From assembly GCA_040756995.1 (NCBI GenBank), contig JBFLYK010000035.1, positions 20,188 to 84,187 of the forward strand: a stretch of 64,000 nucleotides of DNA. The letters run 5' to 3'. Both the position numbers and the translations under genes were made by a program. This document shows, piece after piece, positions 29,463 to 38,105 of the stretch (positions are counted from its first letter, which is position 1; every line of letters starts with the position of its first letter). The notes below the pieces were generated by a model. The model was not told the origin of the DNA, did no database searches, and saw only the letters and a list, made by a program, of their open reading frames with translations. This stretch comes from BP-133 sp040756995 (lineage in GTDB: Bacteria > Actinomycetota > Acidimicrobiia > IMCC26256 > BP-133).

Positions 29463-30563
29463 GTGACTTCCGCCGCCTGGGAGCCGGCTCCGACCACACC
29501 GATGGGTCGGTCGCGCCGGGCGGCGCTGCGCAGCGTCCCGACGGTCCGGCTGACGAAGCACCGGATCCAGCTGTCGGACGGGCACTCCGTGCAGGCGCTG
29601 GTGGCCGGCCGGGGCGTGCCGCTGGTGGTGGTGCACGGCTTCGCCGCCGAAGGTCTCCTCTACGCCCAGTCGCTCAGCCGGCTGGTGGGCCTGGGCTTCA
29701 AAGTCGTGGCCATCGACACCGCCGGCCACGGCGGGACGGCCGTCCTGCCCCGCGGTGGGCTCGAACTGGCGGCCTACAGCCGGCTGCTCGGGCGGGTGGT
29801 GTCCGAGCTGGGCATCCGCCGGGCGGTGTACGCCGGCCACTCCATGGGCGGTCGGCTGATCACGGAGCTCGCCGCCGAGGACCCGAAGCGGGCGGTGGCG
29901 GTCGTCCTCATCGACGCCATCGTCGGCGACGCCTGGGACCAGATCGTCTCGGCCTGCCGGTGGTGGCCGCCGCTGCTCGGTGTGTTCAGCACCGCGGCGG
30001 TGGTCGACAGCCTGGCCACGATCTCCCTCGACGACACCACGCAGACCGCCAAGCTGGCCCGGCTGTGGGCCCGCACGGCGTGGGGTGACATCACCCGGCC
30101 CTGGCAGCTGCTCATGCCGTTCCTGTCCGTGCTGCGCTCTCCGGGCAGCCGGGAGATGCTCGAGGGGCTGCGGCACGCCGGGGTGCCGGTGATCGTCCTC
30201 CACGGCGATCAGGACTTCGTCGTGCCGCTGGCCGCCGGCCGCGACGCCGCTCGCCGCTCCGGCGGCGACCTGGTGGTCATCCGGGACGGCACGCACTCCT
30301 GGCTGCTCAAGGACCCCGAGACGTTCCCGGCCATCATGGGCGCCCTGCTGCGGGACGGCCGGCTCGGCGAGGCTTACGACGCGGCGCTGCTCGACGCCGG
30401 GCTCGACCCGGCCGCCGCCACCACGGCCGACATCGAAGACGCCTTCTACGCCCCCGACGCCCGGGTGCGGGCCCTGACGCCGGAGCTGACCTGGGCCCGG
30501 TCCAACCGGCGTTCCCAGCCCCGCTACGAGTGGGTGGTGACTCCCTACTCCAGCACCGAGTAG
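29463..30563 (+). CDS. Alpha/beta-hydrolase fold protein
   Basis: This 366-residue protein shows the fold's oxyanion strand LVVVHGFAAEG, IDTAGHGGT, the nucleophile elbow AGHSMGGR (Ser127), an acid in HGDQDFVVP and a His in GTHSWLL. The substrate is unknown; a C-terminal extension of about 60 residues after the catalytic His is unusual and resembles nothing I know. GTG start at 29463. It converges with the malate synthase gene, overlapping it by 19 nt. Confidence 0.82.
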   Translation: MTSAAWEPAPTTPMGRSRRAALRSVPTVRLTKHRIQLSDGHSVQALVAGRGVPLVVVHGFAAEGLLYAQSLSRLVGLGFKVVAIDTAGHGGTAVLPRGGLELAAYSRLLGRVVSELGIRRAVYAGHSMGGRLITELAAEDPKRAVAVVLIDAIVGDAWDQIVSACRWWPPLLGVFSTAAVVDSLATISLDDTTQTAKLARLWARTAWGDITRPWQLLMPFLSVLRSPGSREMLEGLRHAGVPVIVLHGDQDFVVPLAAGRDAARRSGGDLVVIRDGTHSWLLKDPETFPAIMGALLRDGRLGEAYDAALLDAGLDPAAATTADIEDAFYAPDARVRALTPELTWARSNRRSQPRYEWVVTPYSSTE

Positions 30564-32140
30564 GCCGGCAGCGTCAGGAACTCCACGTAGTCCCGGCCGA
30601 GCGCCACTTCGCTGAAGAGGGCCTCGGCGTCCTCCAGCCGGCGGTCGCCCAGGCCCCCTGCTTCGGCCTCCTCCCGGATGCGGTCGACCTCTTCCTTCAT
30701 CACGCCCCGCACCGCCGCTTCGGTGTAGCGGCCGCGGTGGATCCATTGCCAGACCTGGGAACGGGCGATCTCGGCGGTGGCGACGTCCTCCATCAGGTTG
30801 AAGATCCCGGCTGCGCCGTTGCCGGTCAGCCAGGCCTGCAGGTACCGCAGCCCGACGGCGACGTCGTTGTGCAGCCCTTCGTCGGTGACGTCGGCGCCCG
30901 GAACGGTGAAGTCGAGCAGCTCGGCGGCCCCCACCGAGACGTCTTCCCGCTGGCGCTTCACCTGATTGGGCCGGTCGCCGAGGACGGCGTCGAACGGGAC
31001 CCGGGCCACCGGCACGAGGTCGGGGTGGGCGACCCAGGTGCCGTCGAAGCCGGCCTTCGACTCCCGCTCCTTGTCCTCGGTGACCTTGGCCAGCGCCGTC
31101 CGGTTGACGGCCTCGTCGCGTCGGGAGGGGATGAAGGCGGCCATGCCGCCGATGGCGTGGGCGCCCCGGCGGTGGCAGGTCCGCACCAGCAGCTCGGTGT
31201 AGGCCGACATGAACGGCGCCGTCATCGTGATCTTGTTGCGGTCGGGAAGCACGAGATCTTCCCGGTCGCAGAACTTCTTGATGATCGAGAAGAGGTAGTC
31301 CCACCGGCCGGCGTTGAGCGCCGCGCCGTGGTCCCGCAGCTCGTAGAGGATCTCCTCCATCTCGAAGGCGGCGAGGATCGTCTCGATGAGGACGGTGGCC
31401 CGGATCGTGCCCCGGTCGAGGCCGAGGGCGTCCTGGGCGGCGTTGAAGGCGTCGTTCCACAACCGGGCCTCGAGGTGACCTTCCAGCTTCGGCAGGTAGA
31501 AGTAGGGGCCGAGGCCTTTGTCGAGCAGGCGCCGGGCGTTGTGGAAGAAGCAGAGCCCGAAGTCGAAGAGGCTGGCCGAGACCGGCCGGCCGTCGACCAG
31601 CACGTTGCGCTCGACGAGGTGCCAGCCGCGGGGCCGCACGACCGGCACGGCCCGCTGGTCTCCCAGGCGGTACTCCTTGCCTTCGGGGCTTCGGAACTCG
31701 AGCGTGCCCTCGATCGCCTCGGTCAGGTTGGCCTGGCCTGTGACCATGTTGGCCCACGTCGGGGAGTTGGCGTCTTCGAAGTCGACCATGAAGACGTTGG
31801 CCCCGGAGTTGAAGGCGTTGATGAGCATCTTGGCCTCGGTCGGGCCGGTGATCTCGACCCGCCGGTTGGCCAGCGCCGGCGGCGCCGGCGCCACCTGCCA
31901 GTCGCCGTGGCGGACGTCGGCCGTCTCGGCCAGGAAATCGGGTCGCTCGCCGGCCCGGAGCCTCTTCCACCGTTCGGCCCGGGCGGCCAGGATCCGTTCC
32001 CGGCCGGGCCCGAGCCGCCGCTGGAGGTCGGCGACGAAGGCCAGGGCGTCACCGGTGAGGACGGAGGCCTGGCGGTCATCGACGGGCCGGAGGACCTCGA
32101 CGCCGTCGGGCAGGGATCGGTCGGCGGAACTGGCGGTCAC
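30545..32140 (-). CDS. aceB: Malate synthase (A-type)
   Basis: This 531-residue enzyme condenses glyoxylate with acetyl-CoA to malate. Signatures: VEITGPTEAKMLINAFNSGA, FMVDFEDANSPTWANM, VVRPRGWHLVERNVLVDG, PYFYLPKLEGHLEARLWND, and the C-terminal NLMEDVATAEIARSQVWQWI. Length and architecture are the A form, not the about 720-residue G form that mycobacteria use. The GTG at 32140 is preceded by GGAAGGAG and overlaps the glcF stop. Being last of the glcDEF operon, it would take up the glyoxylate that glycolate oxidase makes. No isocitrate lyase is in the window. Confidence 0.94.
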   Translation of the reverse strand: MTASSADRSLPDGVEVLRPVDDRQASVLTGDALAFVADLQRRLGPGRERILAARAERWKRLRAGERPDFLAETADVRHGDWQVAPAPPALANRRVEITGPTEAKMLINAFNSGANVFMVDFEDANSPTWANMVTGQANLTEAIEGTLEFRSPEGKEYRLGDQRAVPVVRPRGWHLVERNVLVDGRPVSASLFDFGLCFFHNARRLLDKGLGPYFYLPKLEGHLEARLWNDAFNAAQDALGLDRGTIRATVLIETILAAFEMEEILYELRDHGAALNAGRWDYLFSIIKKFCDREDLVLPDRNKITMTAPFMSAYTELLVRTCHRRGAHAIGGMAAFIPSRRDEAVNRTALAKVTEDKERESKAGFDGTWVAHPDLVPVARVPFDAVLGDRPNQVKRQREDVSVGAAELLDFTVPGADVTDEGLHNDVAVGLRYLQAWLTGNGAAGIFNLMEDVATAEIARSQVWQWIHRGRYTEAAVRGVMKEEVDRIREEAEAGGLGDRRLEDAEALFSEVALGRDYVEFLTLPAYSVLE

Positions 32141-33702
32141 GGCAGGCTCCTTCCGGGTAGAGGGGGCGGCAGGCTTCGCCCGCTGATCGACGCATCGAGG
32201 ATCTCGACCGGGTGGTACACCGGGAGTTGACCGTCGCTGTGCGCCGTGATCTGAAGGGCGCAGCCCGGGTTTCCGGCCACGACGGCTCGGGCACCGGTGG
32301 CCCTCAGGTTGGCCACCTTCCGCTGGCCGAGCTCGCCTGCCGGCTCGGGCTCGAGCAGGTTGTAGAGACCGGCCGAGCCGCAGCAGATCTCCCATTCCGC
32401 CGGTTGCACCACGGTGAGACCCGGGATCGTGCCGAGCATGGTTCGCGGTTCGACCCGCACCTTCTGGGCATGGGCGAGATGGCAGGCGTCGTGGTAGGCG
32501 ACGGTAAGGGGGACGGGATGGCGGGGCGCTCGGGGCTCGGCCCCGGCCAGCACCTCGGTGATGTCCTTCACCTTGCCCACAAAGGCTTCCGCCCGTTCGG
32601 CCCACTCGGGGTCGTCGGCCAGCAGCCGGCCGTACTCCTTCATGGCCGACCCGCAGCCGGCGGCGTTGACGGCCACGGTGTCGCAGGCTTCGAAGGCGGC
32701 GATCGTGGCCCGGGCCCGTTCCCGGGCTTCGTCCTCGGCGCCGGAGTGCATCAGCAGGGCGCCGCAGCAGCCGGCGGCCTTCGGCACGATGACGTTGAAG
32801 CCCTCGGCCGACAGGACCCGTACGGTCGCGGCGTTGGTGCGGGCGAAGAAGACCCGGGCCACACACCCCTGCAGAAGCCCGACGGTGCCCCGGGCCGGGC
32901 CGGCCTTGGCGTTGGCCGGCGTCTGCTCCGGCAGCCGGCTCCAGGCGGCGGCCAGCGTCACCTCCGGCGTGAGCCGCATCATGGCCGCGACGCGGCGCAG
33001 CGTCACCCGCCCGCCCGCCCTTCCCGAATTGGCGTTCCTTTTCCGCCATATCCCGGTAAACGAACGCCAGTTGAGTCGGGAGCGGGGGCCGGCGGGCGGC
33101 GGTTCCGTGAGGCCGGGTGACTCCGTGGCGCCGGCGGCGCTGGCGCCGGCCATGGATATCGGCGCGCCGTTGCCGCTTCCCGGCGGTCCGCCGGCGGAAC
33201 CGGCGGCCAGCCGAGGAAACGGCGACGCAGGGGCCGAGCCGGCGTCCTCGGGCCGACGAGGGTCGGCCGCGGCGATGCGGCGTTCGAGCCACCCCCGCAG
33301 GCGGCGGTCGAGACCGAGGCGGCGGCCGGCGACGAGGACGGGGACGGCGGCCCGGAGACGGCCGGGATGGGTGAAGACCTCGAAGCAGAAGCGGCGAAAG
33401 GCGCGGTCGGCGGCGGTACGCCGGTGGCGGCGCTCCACCTCGGGCCGCATCTGCTCGATGAGAACGTCGTAGCGGACGCCGGACGGGCAGGCGGTCACGC
33501 ACGCCATGCACCCCAGGCAGCGATCGATGTGCGTGGCGATCGTCCCGACCTCGCCGGCGGTCTCCACCGCCTGGCGCATGAGGACGATCCGCCCCCGGGG
33601 CGAGTCCATCTCCTCACCCCACACGAGATACGTCGGGCACGTCGGAAGGCAGAAGCCGCAGTGGATGCAGGTCTTGATGAGTTCCTGATCCACTCCGGTC
33701 AC
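32137..33702 (-). CDS. glcF: Glycolate oxidase iron-sulfur subunit GlcF, with a long inserted segment
   Basis: This 521-residue protein has two 4Fe-4S motifs: Cys12, 15, 18 and 22 in CIHCGFCLPTCP, and Cys62, 65, 68 and 72 in CLGCMACVTACP. Two CCG domains follow (GLLQGCVARVFF, KAAGCCGALLMHSGAEDEAR; later YHDACHLAHAQKV, ICCGSAGLYNLL). It passes electrons from GlcD to the respiratory chain. Between about residues 150 and 232 lies a segment absent from usual GlcF of about 400-430 residues: first Ala/Gly/Pro-rich, then basic (FTGIWRKRNANSGR), the latter encoded by a palindromic DNA stretch. GTG start at 33702 overlaps the glcE stop by 1 nt. Confidence 0.88.
   Translation of the reverse strand: MTGVDQELIKTCIHCGFCLPTCPTYLVWGEEMDSPRGRIVLMRQAVETAGEVGTIATHIDRCLGCMACVTACPSGVRYDVLIEQMRPEVERRHRRTAADRAFRRFCFEVFTHPGRLRAAVPVLVAGRRLGLDRRLRGWLERRIAAADPRRPEDAGSAPASPFPRLAAGSAGGPPGSGNGAPISMAGASAAGATESPGLTEPPPAGPRSRLNWRSFTGIWRKRNANSGRAGGRVTLRRVAAMMRLTPEVTLAAAWSRLPEQTPANAKAGPARGTVGLLQGCVARVFFARTNAATVRVLSAEGFNVIVPKAAGCCGALLMHSGAEDEARERARATIAAFEACDTVAVNAAGCGSAMKEYGRLLADDPEWAERAEAFVGKVKDITEVLAGAEPRAPRHPVPLTVAYHDACHLAHAQKVRVEPRTMLGTIPGLTVVQPAEWEICCGSAGLYNLLEPEPAGELGQRKVANLRATGARAVVAGNPGCALQITAHSDGQLPVYHPVEILDASISGRSLPPPLPGRSLP
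33008..33097. repeat. 90-bp imperfect palindrome inside glcF
   Basis: Nested arms: GCCCGCC (about 33008) with GGCGGGC (33091-33097), TTCCCGA (33021-33027) with TCGGGAG (33076-33082), and AATTGGCGTTC (33027-33037) with GAACGCCAGTT (33062-33072, one mismatch). The 24-nt centre has ATAT and TAAA runs and is far poorer in GC than the surrounding gene. All this lies within the extra segment of GlcF, and the frame stays open across it, as with palindromic elements that insert in coding genes. Confidence 0.7.
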
Positions 33703-34973
33703 TAGATGCCTCCCACGAACAGTCCGGGTGCGCACACGCCCGCCGGATCGAAGCGCTCCTTCACCTTGCGCATCAAATCGACGGGCCCCGTCTCGCCGCC
33801 CCAGGGATCGAGCGCCGCCCGCACGTCCGCCGGCGCATCGAGCACGACACACGGCGCCGGCGCCAGGCGCCGCCGCAGCTCCTCGATGGCGGCGACGGCG
33901 TCCGACACCTCTGACTGTCGCGCTGGACCGGAATCATTCCGGTCGAGCGCGACCGTGGCCGGCAGCTGGATCCAGGCCAGCCCGAGCCCGGCCCGGGCGA
34001 CCAGCGTTCCGCCGAGCGCCTGGGTCGCCTCCATGGCGGCCGGAAGCGCGCTGGGAAGAGCGGAGACCTTGACGACCACATCGCCACGCTGGGCGCCGCG
34101 CTGCGCTTCCCAGCACGACTCGTCATCGGCGTCGATGTCGATCTCCAGACCGCCGACCTTGCGGAGCAGAGCCGCCGCCTCGTCCGCCCGGGGCTGCGGA
34201 TCGGCACTCCCGAACCGGACGAGCACGGCGCCGGCGGCCGACGAGCTTCCGGTGCCGGGCGGGGCGGCATTCGTCGTGGCGGAGGCGTCCCACCACAGGT
34301 CCAGACAGTCGGCCTCCAGCGGGGCATGGGCCACGGCCGCCGCGGCGGCGGCCAGCTGCGCCGGGTTGGCGGAGCGGGCGACGACGGTGGCAGTGCGGGC
34401 GGGCTTCGGATGCAACCGGACCGTCACCTCGGCGATGAGGCCCAGGGTGCCGTAGGCGCCGGCGAAGAGCTTGCCGATGTCGTAGCCGGCCACGTTCTTG
34501 ATGACCTTGCCGCCGGCCCGGGCGATCGTCCCGTCCGACAGCACGACGGTCACCCCGACGACCAGGTCCCGCACGCCGCCGTACTTGTGCCGCAGCGGCC
34601 CGGAGTCGTTGCTGGCCACGATTCCCCCGATCGTCGCCCCGGCGCCGCCCGCCTCGATCGCCGCTTCGTCACCGGCGCCCCCCCACGGCGAGAGCGGCGG
34701 ATCGAGGGCCAGCATCTGCCCCGCACCGGCCAGCGCCTCCTGCGCCACGGCCAAGGGCACGCCGGCCTGCAGCACGGCGGTGAAGTCCCCGGCGTTGTGC
34801 TCCAGCACCCGGCCGAGCCCACCGGTACAGATTTCGAGGTCGGGATCCGGAACGGGACGGCCCCATTCGAGCTTGGTGCCGCCACCACGGAAGCGGACCG
34901 TGCGCCCATCGGCCGCCGTACTCCGCAGAAGTTCGGCCGCCTCCTCGTAGCTGCTCGGCTCTTCAGTCTTCAC
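33702..34973 (-). CDS. glcE: Glycolate oxidase FAD-binding subunit GlcE
   Basis: This 423-residue protein has an FAD-linked oxidase fold: RTVRFRGGGTKLEWGRP, FTAVLQAGVPLAVAQEAL, ATIGGIVASNDSGPLRHKYG, GVRDLVVGVTVVLSDGT, and GKVIKNVAGYDIGKLFAGAYG, all typical of GlcE, which is shorter than GlcD and has a divergent C-terminal domain. It forms a complex with GlcD and GlcF. The GTG at 34973 overlaps the glcD stop by 4 nt. Near residues 341-353 the sequence VALDRNDSGPARQ is encoded by a 37-bp palindrome. Confidence 0.92.
   Translation of the reverse strand: MKTEEPSSYEEAAELLRSTAADGRTVRFRGGGTKLEWGRPVPDPDLEICTGGLGRVLEHNAGDFTAVLQAGVPLAVAQEALAGAGQMLALDPPLSPWGGAGDEAAIEAGGAGATIGGIVASNDSGPLRHKYGGVRDLVVGVTVVLSDGTIARAGGKVIKNVAGYDIGKLFAGAYGTLGLIAEVTVRLHPKPARTATVVARSANPAQLAAAAAAVAHAPLEADCLDLWWDASATTNAAPPGTGSSSAAGAVLVRFGSADPQPRADEAAALLRKVGGLEIDIDADDESCWEAQRGAQRGDVVVKVSALPSALPAAMEATQALGGTLVARAGLGLAWIQLPATVALDRNDSGPARQSEVSDAVAAIEELRRRLAPAPCVVLDAPADVRAALDPWGGETGPVDLMRKVKERFDPAGVCAPGLFVGGI
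33917..33953. repeat. 37-bp near-perfect palindrome inside glcE
   Basis: GTCGCGCTGGACCGGAAT (33917-33934), one central C, then ATTCCGGTCGAGCGCGAC (33936-33953): 18-bp arms with a single mismatch. Such a long palindrome is not expected by chance in a coding gene. It codes for a short stretch in a loop region of the C-terminal domain and keeps the frame. Confidence 0.85.
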
Positions 34974-36427
34974 AGGCGCTCGATCACTCCCGCGGCTTCC
35001 AGGGGGTGCTGACGGTAAGGGCCCGGCACCTCGCCGCACAGGCGCGGGGTCGGCATCACCTTGCCGGGGTTGACCATGCCTTCGGGGTCGAAGGCGCAGC
35101 GGAGGCGCTGAAACGTGGCCAGGTCGGCTTCGGAGAACATCTTCGGCATGTAGCGCTTCTTGTCGACGCCGATGCCGTGCTCGCCGGTCAGCGAGCCGCC
35201 CTCCTCGACGCAGACCTCCACGATGCGGCCGGCCAGCTTCTCGGCCCGCTCGGCCTCGCCCGGCACCCCACCGTCGTAGAGCACCAGCGGATGCAGGTTG
35301 CCGTCGCCGGCGTGGAAGACGTTGGCCACCCGCAGCCCGTACTCGGCGCCGAGCTCCTCGATGCGGCGCAGCACCTGCGGCAACCGTGTCCGGGGGATCA
35401 CCCCATCCTGCACGTAGAAGTTGGGTGAGATCCGGCCCATGGCGGCGAAGGCGGCCTTGCGGGCCTTCCAGATCAGGGCCCGCTCGTCCTCCGACTGAGC
35501 GATTCGCACGCCGGTGGCGCCGTTGGCCTCGCAGAAGCGGACGACCTCGTCGAACCGGGCGGCGCACTCCGACTCCGACCCGTCGAGCTCCACGATCAGC
35601 AGCGCGCCGGCGTCGAGCGGGTTCCCGGCCTGGGTGGCCGCCTCCGTGGCGGCGATGGCCAGCTTGTCCATGATCTCCATGGCGCCCGGTACCACTCCGG
35701 CCGACACCACGTCGGACACCACCTGGCCGGCCTGCTCCGGCGTGTCGAAGTAGGCCACGACCGTGCGGGTCGCCTCGGGCGCCGGCGCGATCCGCAGGAT
35801 GATCCTGGTCGCCACGCCGAGCGTGCCTTCGGAGCCGACGAAGGCGCCGAGCAGGTCGTAGCCCGGGCGGTCGAGCTCGCCCCCGACGCTGCCGAGCACG
35901 GTCATCGACCCATCGGGCAGCACCACCTCGCAGCCGATGACCCAGTTGGTGGTGAAGCCGTACTTGAAGCAGTGCACGCCACCGGAGTTCTCGGCCACGT
36001 TGCCGCCGATCGAGCAGATGATCTGGCTCGACGGGTCGGGCGGGTAGAAGTGGGTCGGCCCGACGGCGGCCGAGATCTGGGCGTTGGTCACGCCCGGCTC
36101 GACGGTGATCCGCTGGTTCTCCAGGTCGACGTCGAGGATGCGCCGCATCCGCGACAGCGAGATGACCACACCGCCCTCGACCGGCAGCGAACCGCCCGAC
36201 AGGCCCGTCCCCGAACCGCGGGCGACCCACGGCACGCCGGCCCGGTGACAGGCGGCGACGACCGCCGCCACCTCCTCGGCGGTGTCGGGCAGGACGGCCG
36301 CCGCCGGCACGACGGCGTACTGCAGGAGCCCATCCGACTCGTAGGTCCGCAGGGCGGCGTGCTCGGTGATGACCCGCTCGGGCCCACAGATCGAGATCAG
36401 CTCGGCGATCGGGACCGGTCCCCCCAT
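34970..36427 (-). CDS. glcD: Glycolate oxidase catalytic subunit GlcD
   Basis: This 485-residue FAD-linked oxidase oxidises glycolate (or a related 2-hydroxy acid such as D-lactate) to the keto acid. Signatures: VPWVARGSGTGLSGGSLPVEGG, DPSSQIICSIGGNVAENSGG, the following HCFKYGFTTNWVIG, GSEGTLGVATRI, NVFHAGDGNLHPL, and GSLTGEHGIGVDKKRYMP. First gene of a four-gene operon with all junctions overlapping by 1-4 nt. TAGTTT (36440-36435) ends 7 nt before the ATG, so the operon transcript probably starts at this ATG. Confidence 0.94.
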   Translation of the reverse strand: MGGPVPIAELISICGPERVITEHAALRTYESDGLLQYAVVPAAAVLPDTAEEVAAVVAACHRAGVPWVARGSGTGLSGGSLPVEGGVVISLSRMRRILDVDLENQRITVEPGVTNAQISAAVGPTHFYPPDPSSQIICSIGGNVAENSGGVHCFKYGFTTNWVIGCEVVLPDGSMTVLGSVGGELDRPGYDLLGAFVGSEGTLGVATRIILRIAPAPEATRTVVAYFDTPEQAGQVVSDVVSAGVVPGAMEIMDKLAIAATEAATQAGNPLDAGALLIVELDGSESECAARFDEVVRFCEANGATGVRIAQSEDERALIWKARKAAFAAMGRISPNFYVQDGVIPRTRLPQVLRRIEELGAEYGLRVANVFHAGDGNLHPLVLYDGGVPGEAERAEKLAGRIVEVCVEEGGSLTGEHGIGVDKKRYMPKMFSEADLATFQRLRCAFDPEGMVNPGKVMPTPRLCGEVPGPYRQHPLEAAGVIERL

Positions 36428-36502
36428 GGACCGGAAACTACTCCTCCTGCGGACCGATGCGGGCCGGCCCCTGCTCGGGGTTGAACAACGGCCGGCCCGG
36501 AA

Positions 36503-37546
36503 TCACGGGCGCCGGCGCCGGGCGGCCACAAGCGCCAGGGCTCCAGCCGCCAGCGACCAGAGGCCGGTGGCGGCCAGCGGCCGGGGATCGGCGCCCGTAC
36601 GGGGCAATGTGGCGGCCGGTTCGGGCCTGGTGGCCGTCTCGGCCAGCACGGTGTCGGGGACGCCGCCGGCCGCCCGCAGTTCGGCGTCGGCCGGCGCCGG
36701 CGTGCCGCCGCTGCCGGGGAACACGTTGGTGACGAAGACATTGGTCGGGATCCCGGCGGTCAACGTCACCACGCCGTCGACCGGCGGCCCGGTGGCCGGC
36801 CTCTCCTCGATCCTGATCTGGGCGTTGTTGGAGCCGGTCTCGATGACGGCGCACGTCGTGCCGGACGGCACGTCGGTCACGTCGCGGAAGTCGCCGCCGT
36901 TGAGGGTGAAGGTCATGTCGAGGGGCCGGTGGTTGCACTGCACCTCGAACGTGAAGGGACCGGTCCCCGACCCCTCGATGGCCTTGATGACCCGCAGGGT
37001 GGTGGTCGGCGCCGGTGTGCACTTGATCCAGAACACCTTCTGCTTGGCCCCGCCCGGCGCTCCCACGGTGTCGGAGCTCACCTTGACGTGGTAGCCGCGC
37101 CTCGGGTGGGCCGTGAGGCCTTGGACGGCCGACGTCAGGTTGTAGGCGATGACGTAGTCCTTGTCCTGGCCGCCGCCGGCGGGGGTGTCGCTGACGATCA
37201 CGCCCTTGTCGGCGACCAGCACCGTGTCCTTCGGGGTGCTCGGAGCCTGGGCCGTGAAGGTGATGTCGGCCGTCTGCCCCTGATCGAACCCGTAGTACTC
37301 CAGCCAGAAGATGCAGCCGTCAACCTGGGGTTCGTTGTTCTGCCCCGCGCTGAGCGGGCCGTCACGCTCGATCTTGATCGTCCCGTTGTTGCCCGGCGGG
37401 TCACCGGGCGGCGTCGCCTTCGTCGGGGCCGCCCCGACCCGACTGCCGGGGACGGCGCCGGCGACCACGGCGACCAGCGCGACGAGCAGCAGCAGTGGAC
37501 TCCTCGAGACGGCGCGCGTCGACCAACGATCCTGTGTGGTCTCCAT
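36503..37546 (-). CDS. Secreted surface protein with DUF5979-like domain and LPxTG-like anchor
   Basis: This 347-residue protein has a signal peptide (RSPLLLLVALVAVVAGAVPG), a first beta-rich domain to about residue 175, a domain resembling DUF5979 (TTLRVIKAIEGSGTGPFTFE to VFVTNVF, about 190-285), and a C-terminal LPRTG followed by a hydrophobic helix and RRRR, the sortase-sorting layout. It is probably fixed to the wall, with adhesin-like beta modules. GGGGGAGGA lies 8 nt before the ATG at 37546. No sortase gene is in the window. Confidence 0.78.
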   Translation of the reverse strand: METTQDRWSTRAVSRSPLLLLVALVAVVAGAVPGSRVGAAPTKATPPGDPPGNNGTIKIERDGPLSAGQNNEPQVDGCIFWLEYYGFDQGQTADITFTAQAPSTPKDTVLVADKGVIVSDTPAGGGQDKDYVIAYNLTSAVQGLTAHPRRGYHVKVSSDTVGAPGGAKQKVFWIKCTPAPTTTLRVIKAIEGSGTGPFTFEVQCNHRPLDMTFTLNGGDFRDVTDVPSGTTCAVIETGSNNAQIRIEERPATGPPVDGVVTLTAGIPTNVFVTNVFPGSGGTPAPADAELRAAGGVPDTVLAETATRPEPAATLPRTGADPRPLAATGLWSLAAGALALVAARRRRP

Positions 37547-37660
37547 GATGTGTCCTCCCCCTGGTCCGTCCACCGACCGGACATGGCCCGCCCGCTTCCT
37601 ATCCCGCCGGTGACCTTCCGAAACCTGGAAATTACGCCTCGGCTCGTTAGTCTCGCCACC

Positions 37661-38092
37661 ATGCCTGCCCCGACGCTCCAGCCCGGTCTGCGCCACGAGT
37701 TCCGATACCGCGTCCCGCCGGACAAGACGGTGCCGAACCTCTATCCCGAAGCGGAGGACTTCGCCGTCATGCCGGAGGTCTTCGCCACCGGTTTCATGAT
37801 CGGCCTGATCGAATGGACGTGCATCCAGCTCGTCAACCAGCACCTCGACTGGCCGGCGGAGATGACCCTCGGGATCCACGTCGATCTCTCCCACGAAGCG
37901 GCCACGCCGCCCGGCCTGGAGGTGACGACCACGGTCGAGCTGACCAAGGTGGACGGGCGCCTGCTCGAGTTCACGGTCGAGTCGCATGACGGCGTCGACA
38001 CGATCGCCCGGGGCACCCACCGCCGGGCGATCGTCGACGCCGCCAAGTTCAAGGCCCGGGCGGCGGCCAAGGCCGAGGCAGCCGGCTCGTAG
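37661..38092 (+). CDS. Hotdog-fold thioesterase (fluoroacetyl-CoA thioesterase-like family)
   Basis: A 143-residue protein with the hot-dog pattern of the FlK-like family: FATGFMIGLIEWTCIQLVNQHL (helix with catalytic-type Glu) cut short here to its ends FATGF and CIQLVNQHL, then GIHVDLSHEAATPPGLEVTT with His, and FTVESHDGVDTIARGTHRRAIV. It likely hydrolyses an acyl-CoA; the fluoro-substrate is unlikely in this setting. TAGTCT ends exactly 7 nt before the ATG at 37661, the leaderless pattern. Confidence 0.75.
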   Translation: MPAPTLQPGLRHEFRYRVPPDKTVPNLYPEAEDFAVMPEVFATGFMIGLIEWTCIQLVNQHLDWPAEMTLGIHVDLSHEAATPPGLEVTTTVELTKVDGRLLEFTVESHDGVDTIARGTHRRAIVDAAKFKARAAAKAEAAGS

Positions 38093-38105
38093 ACTTTCAG
38101 GCCTC

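Noticed and set aside
30545..33511. A single open frame of 988 codons covering malate synthase and part of glcF
   Set aside because: Only the last 531 residues are malate synthase; the upstream part is glcF read in the wrong frame, and a GTG with GGAAGGAG marks the true start at 32140.
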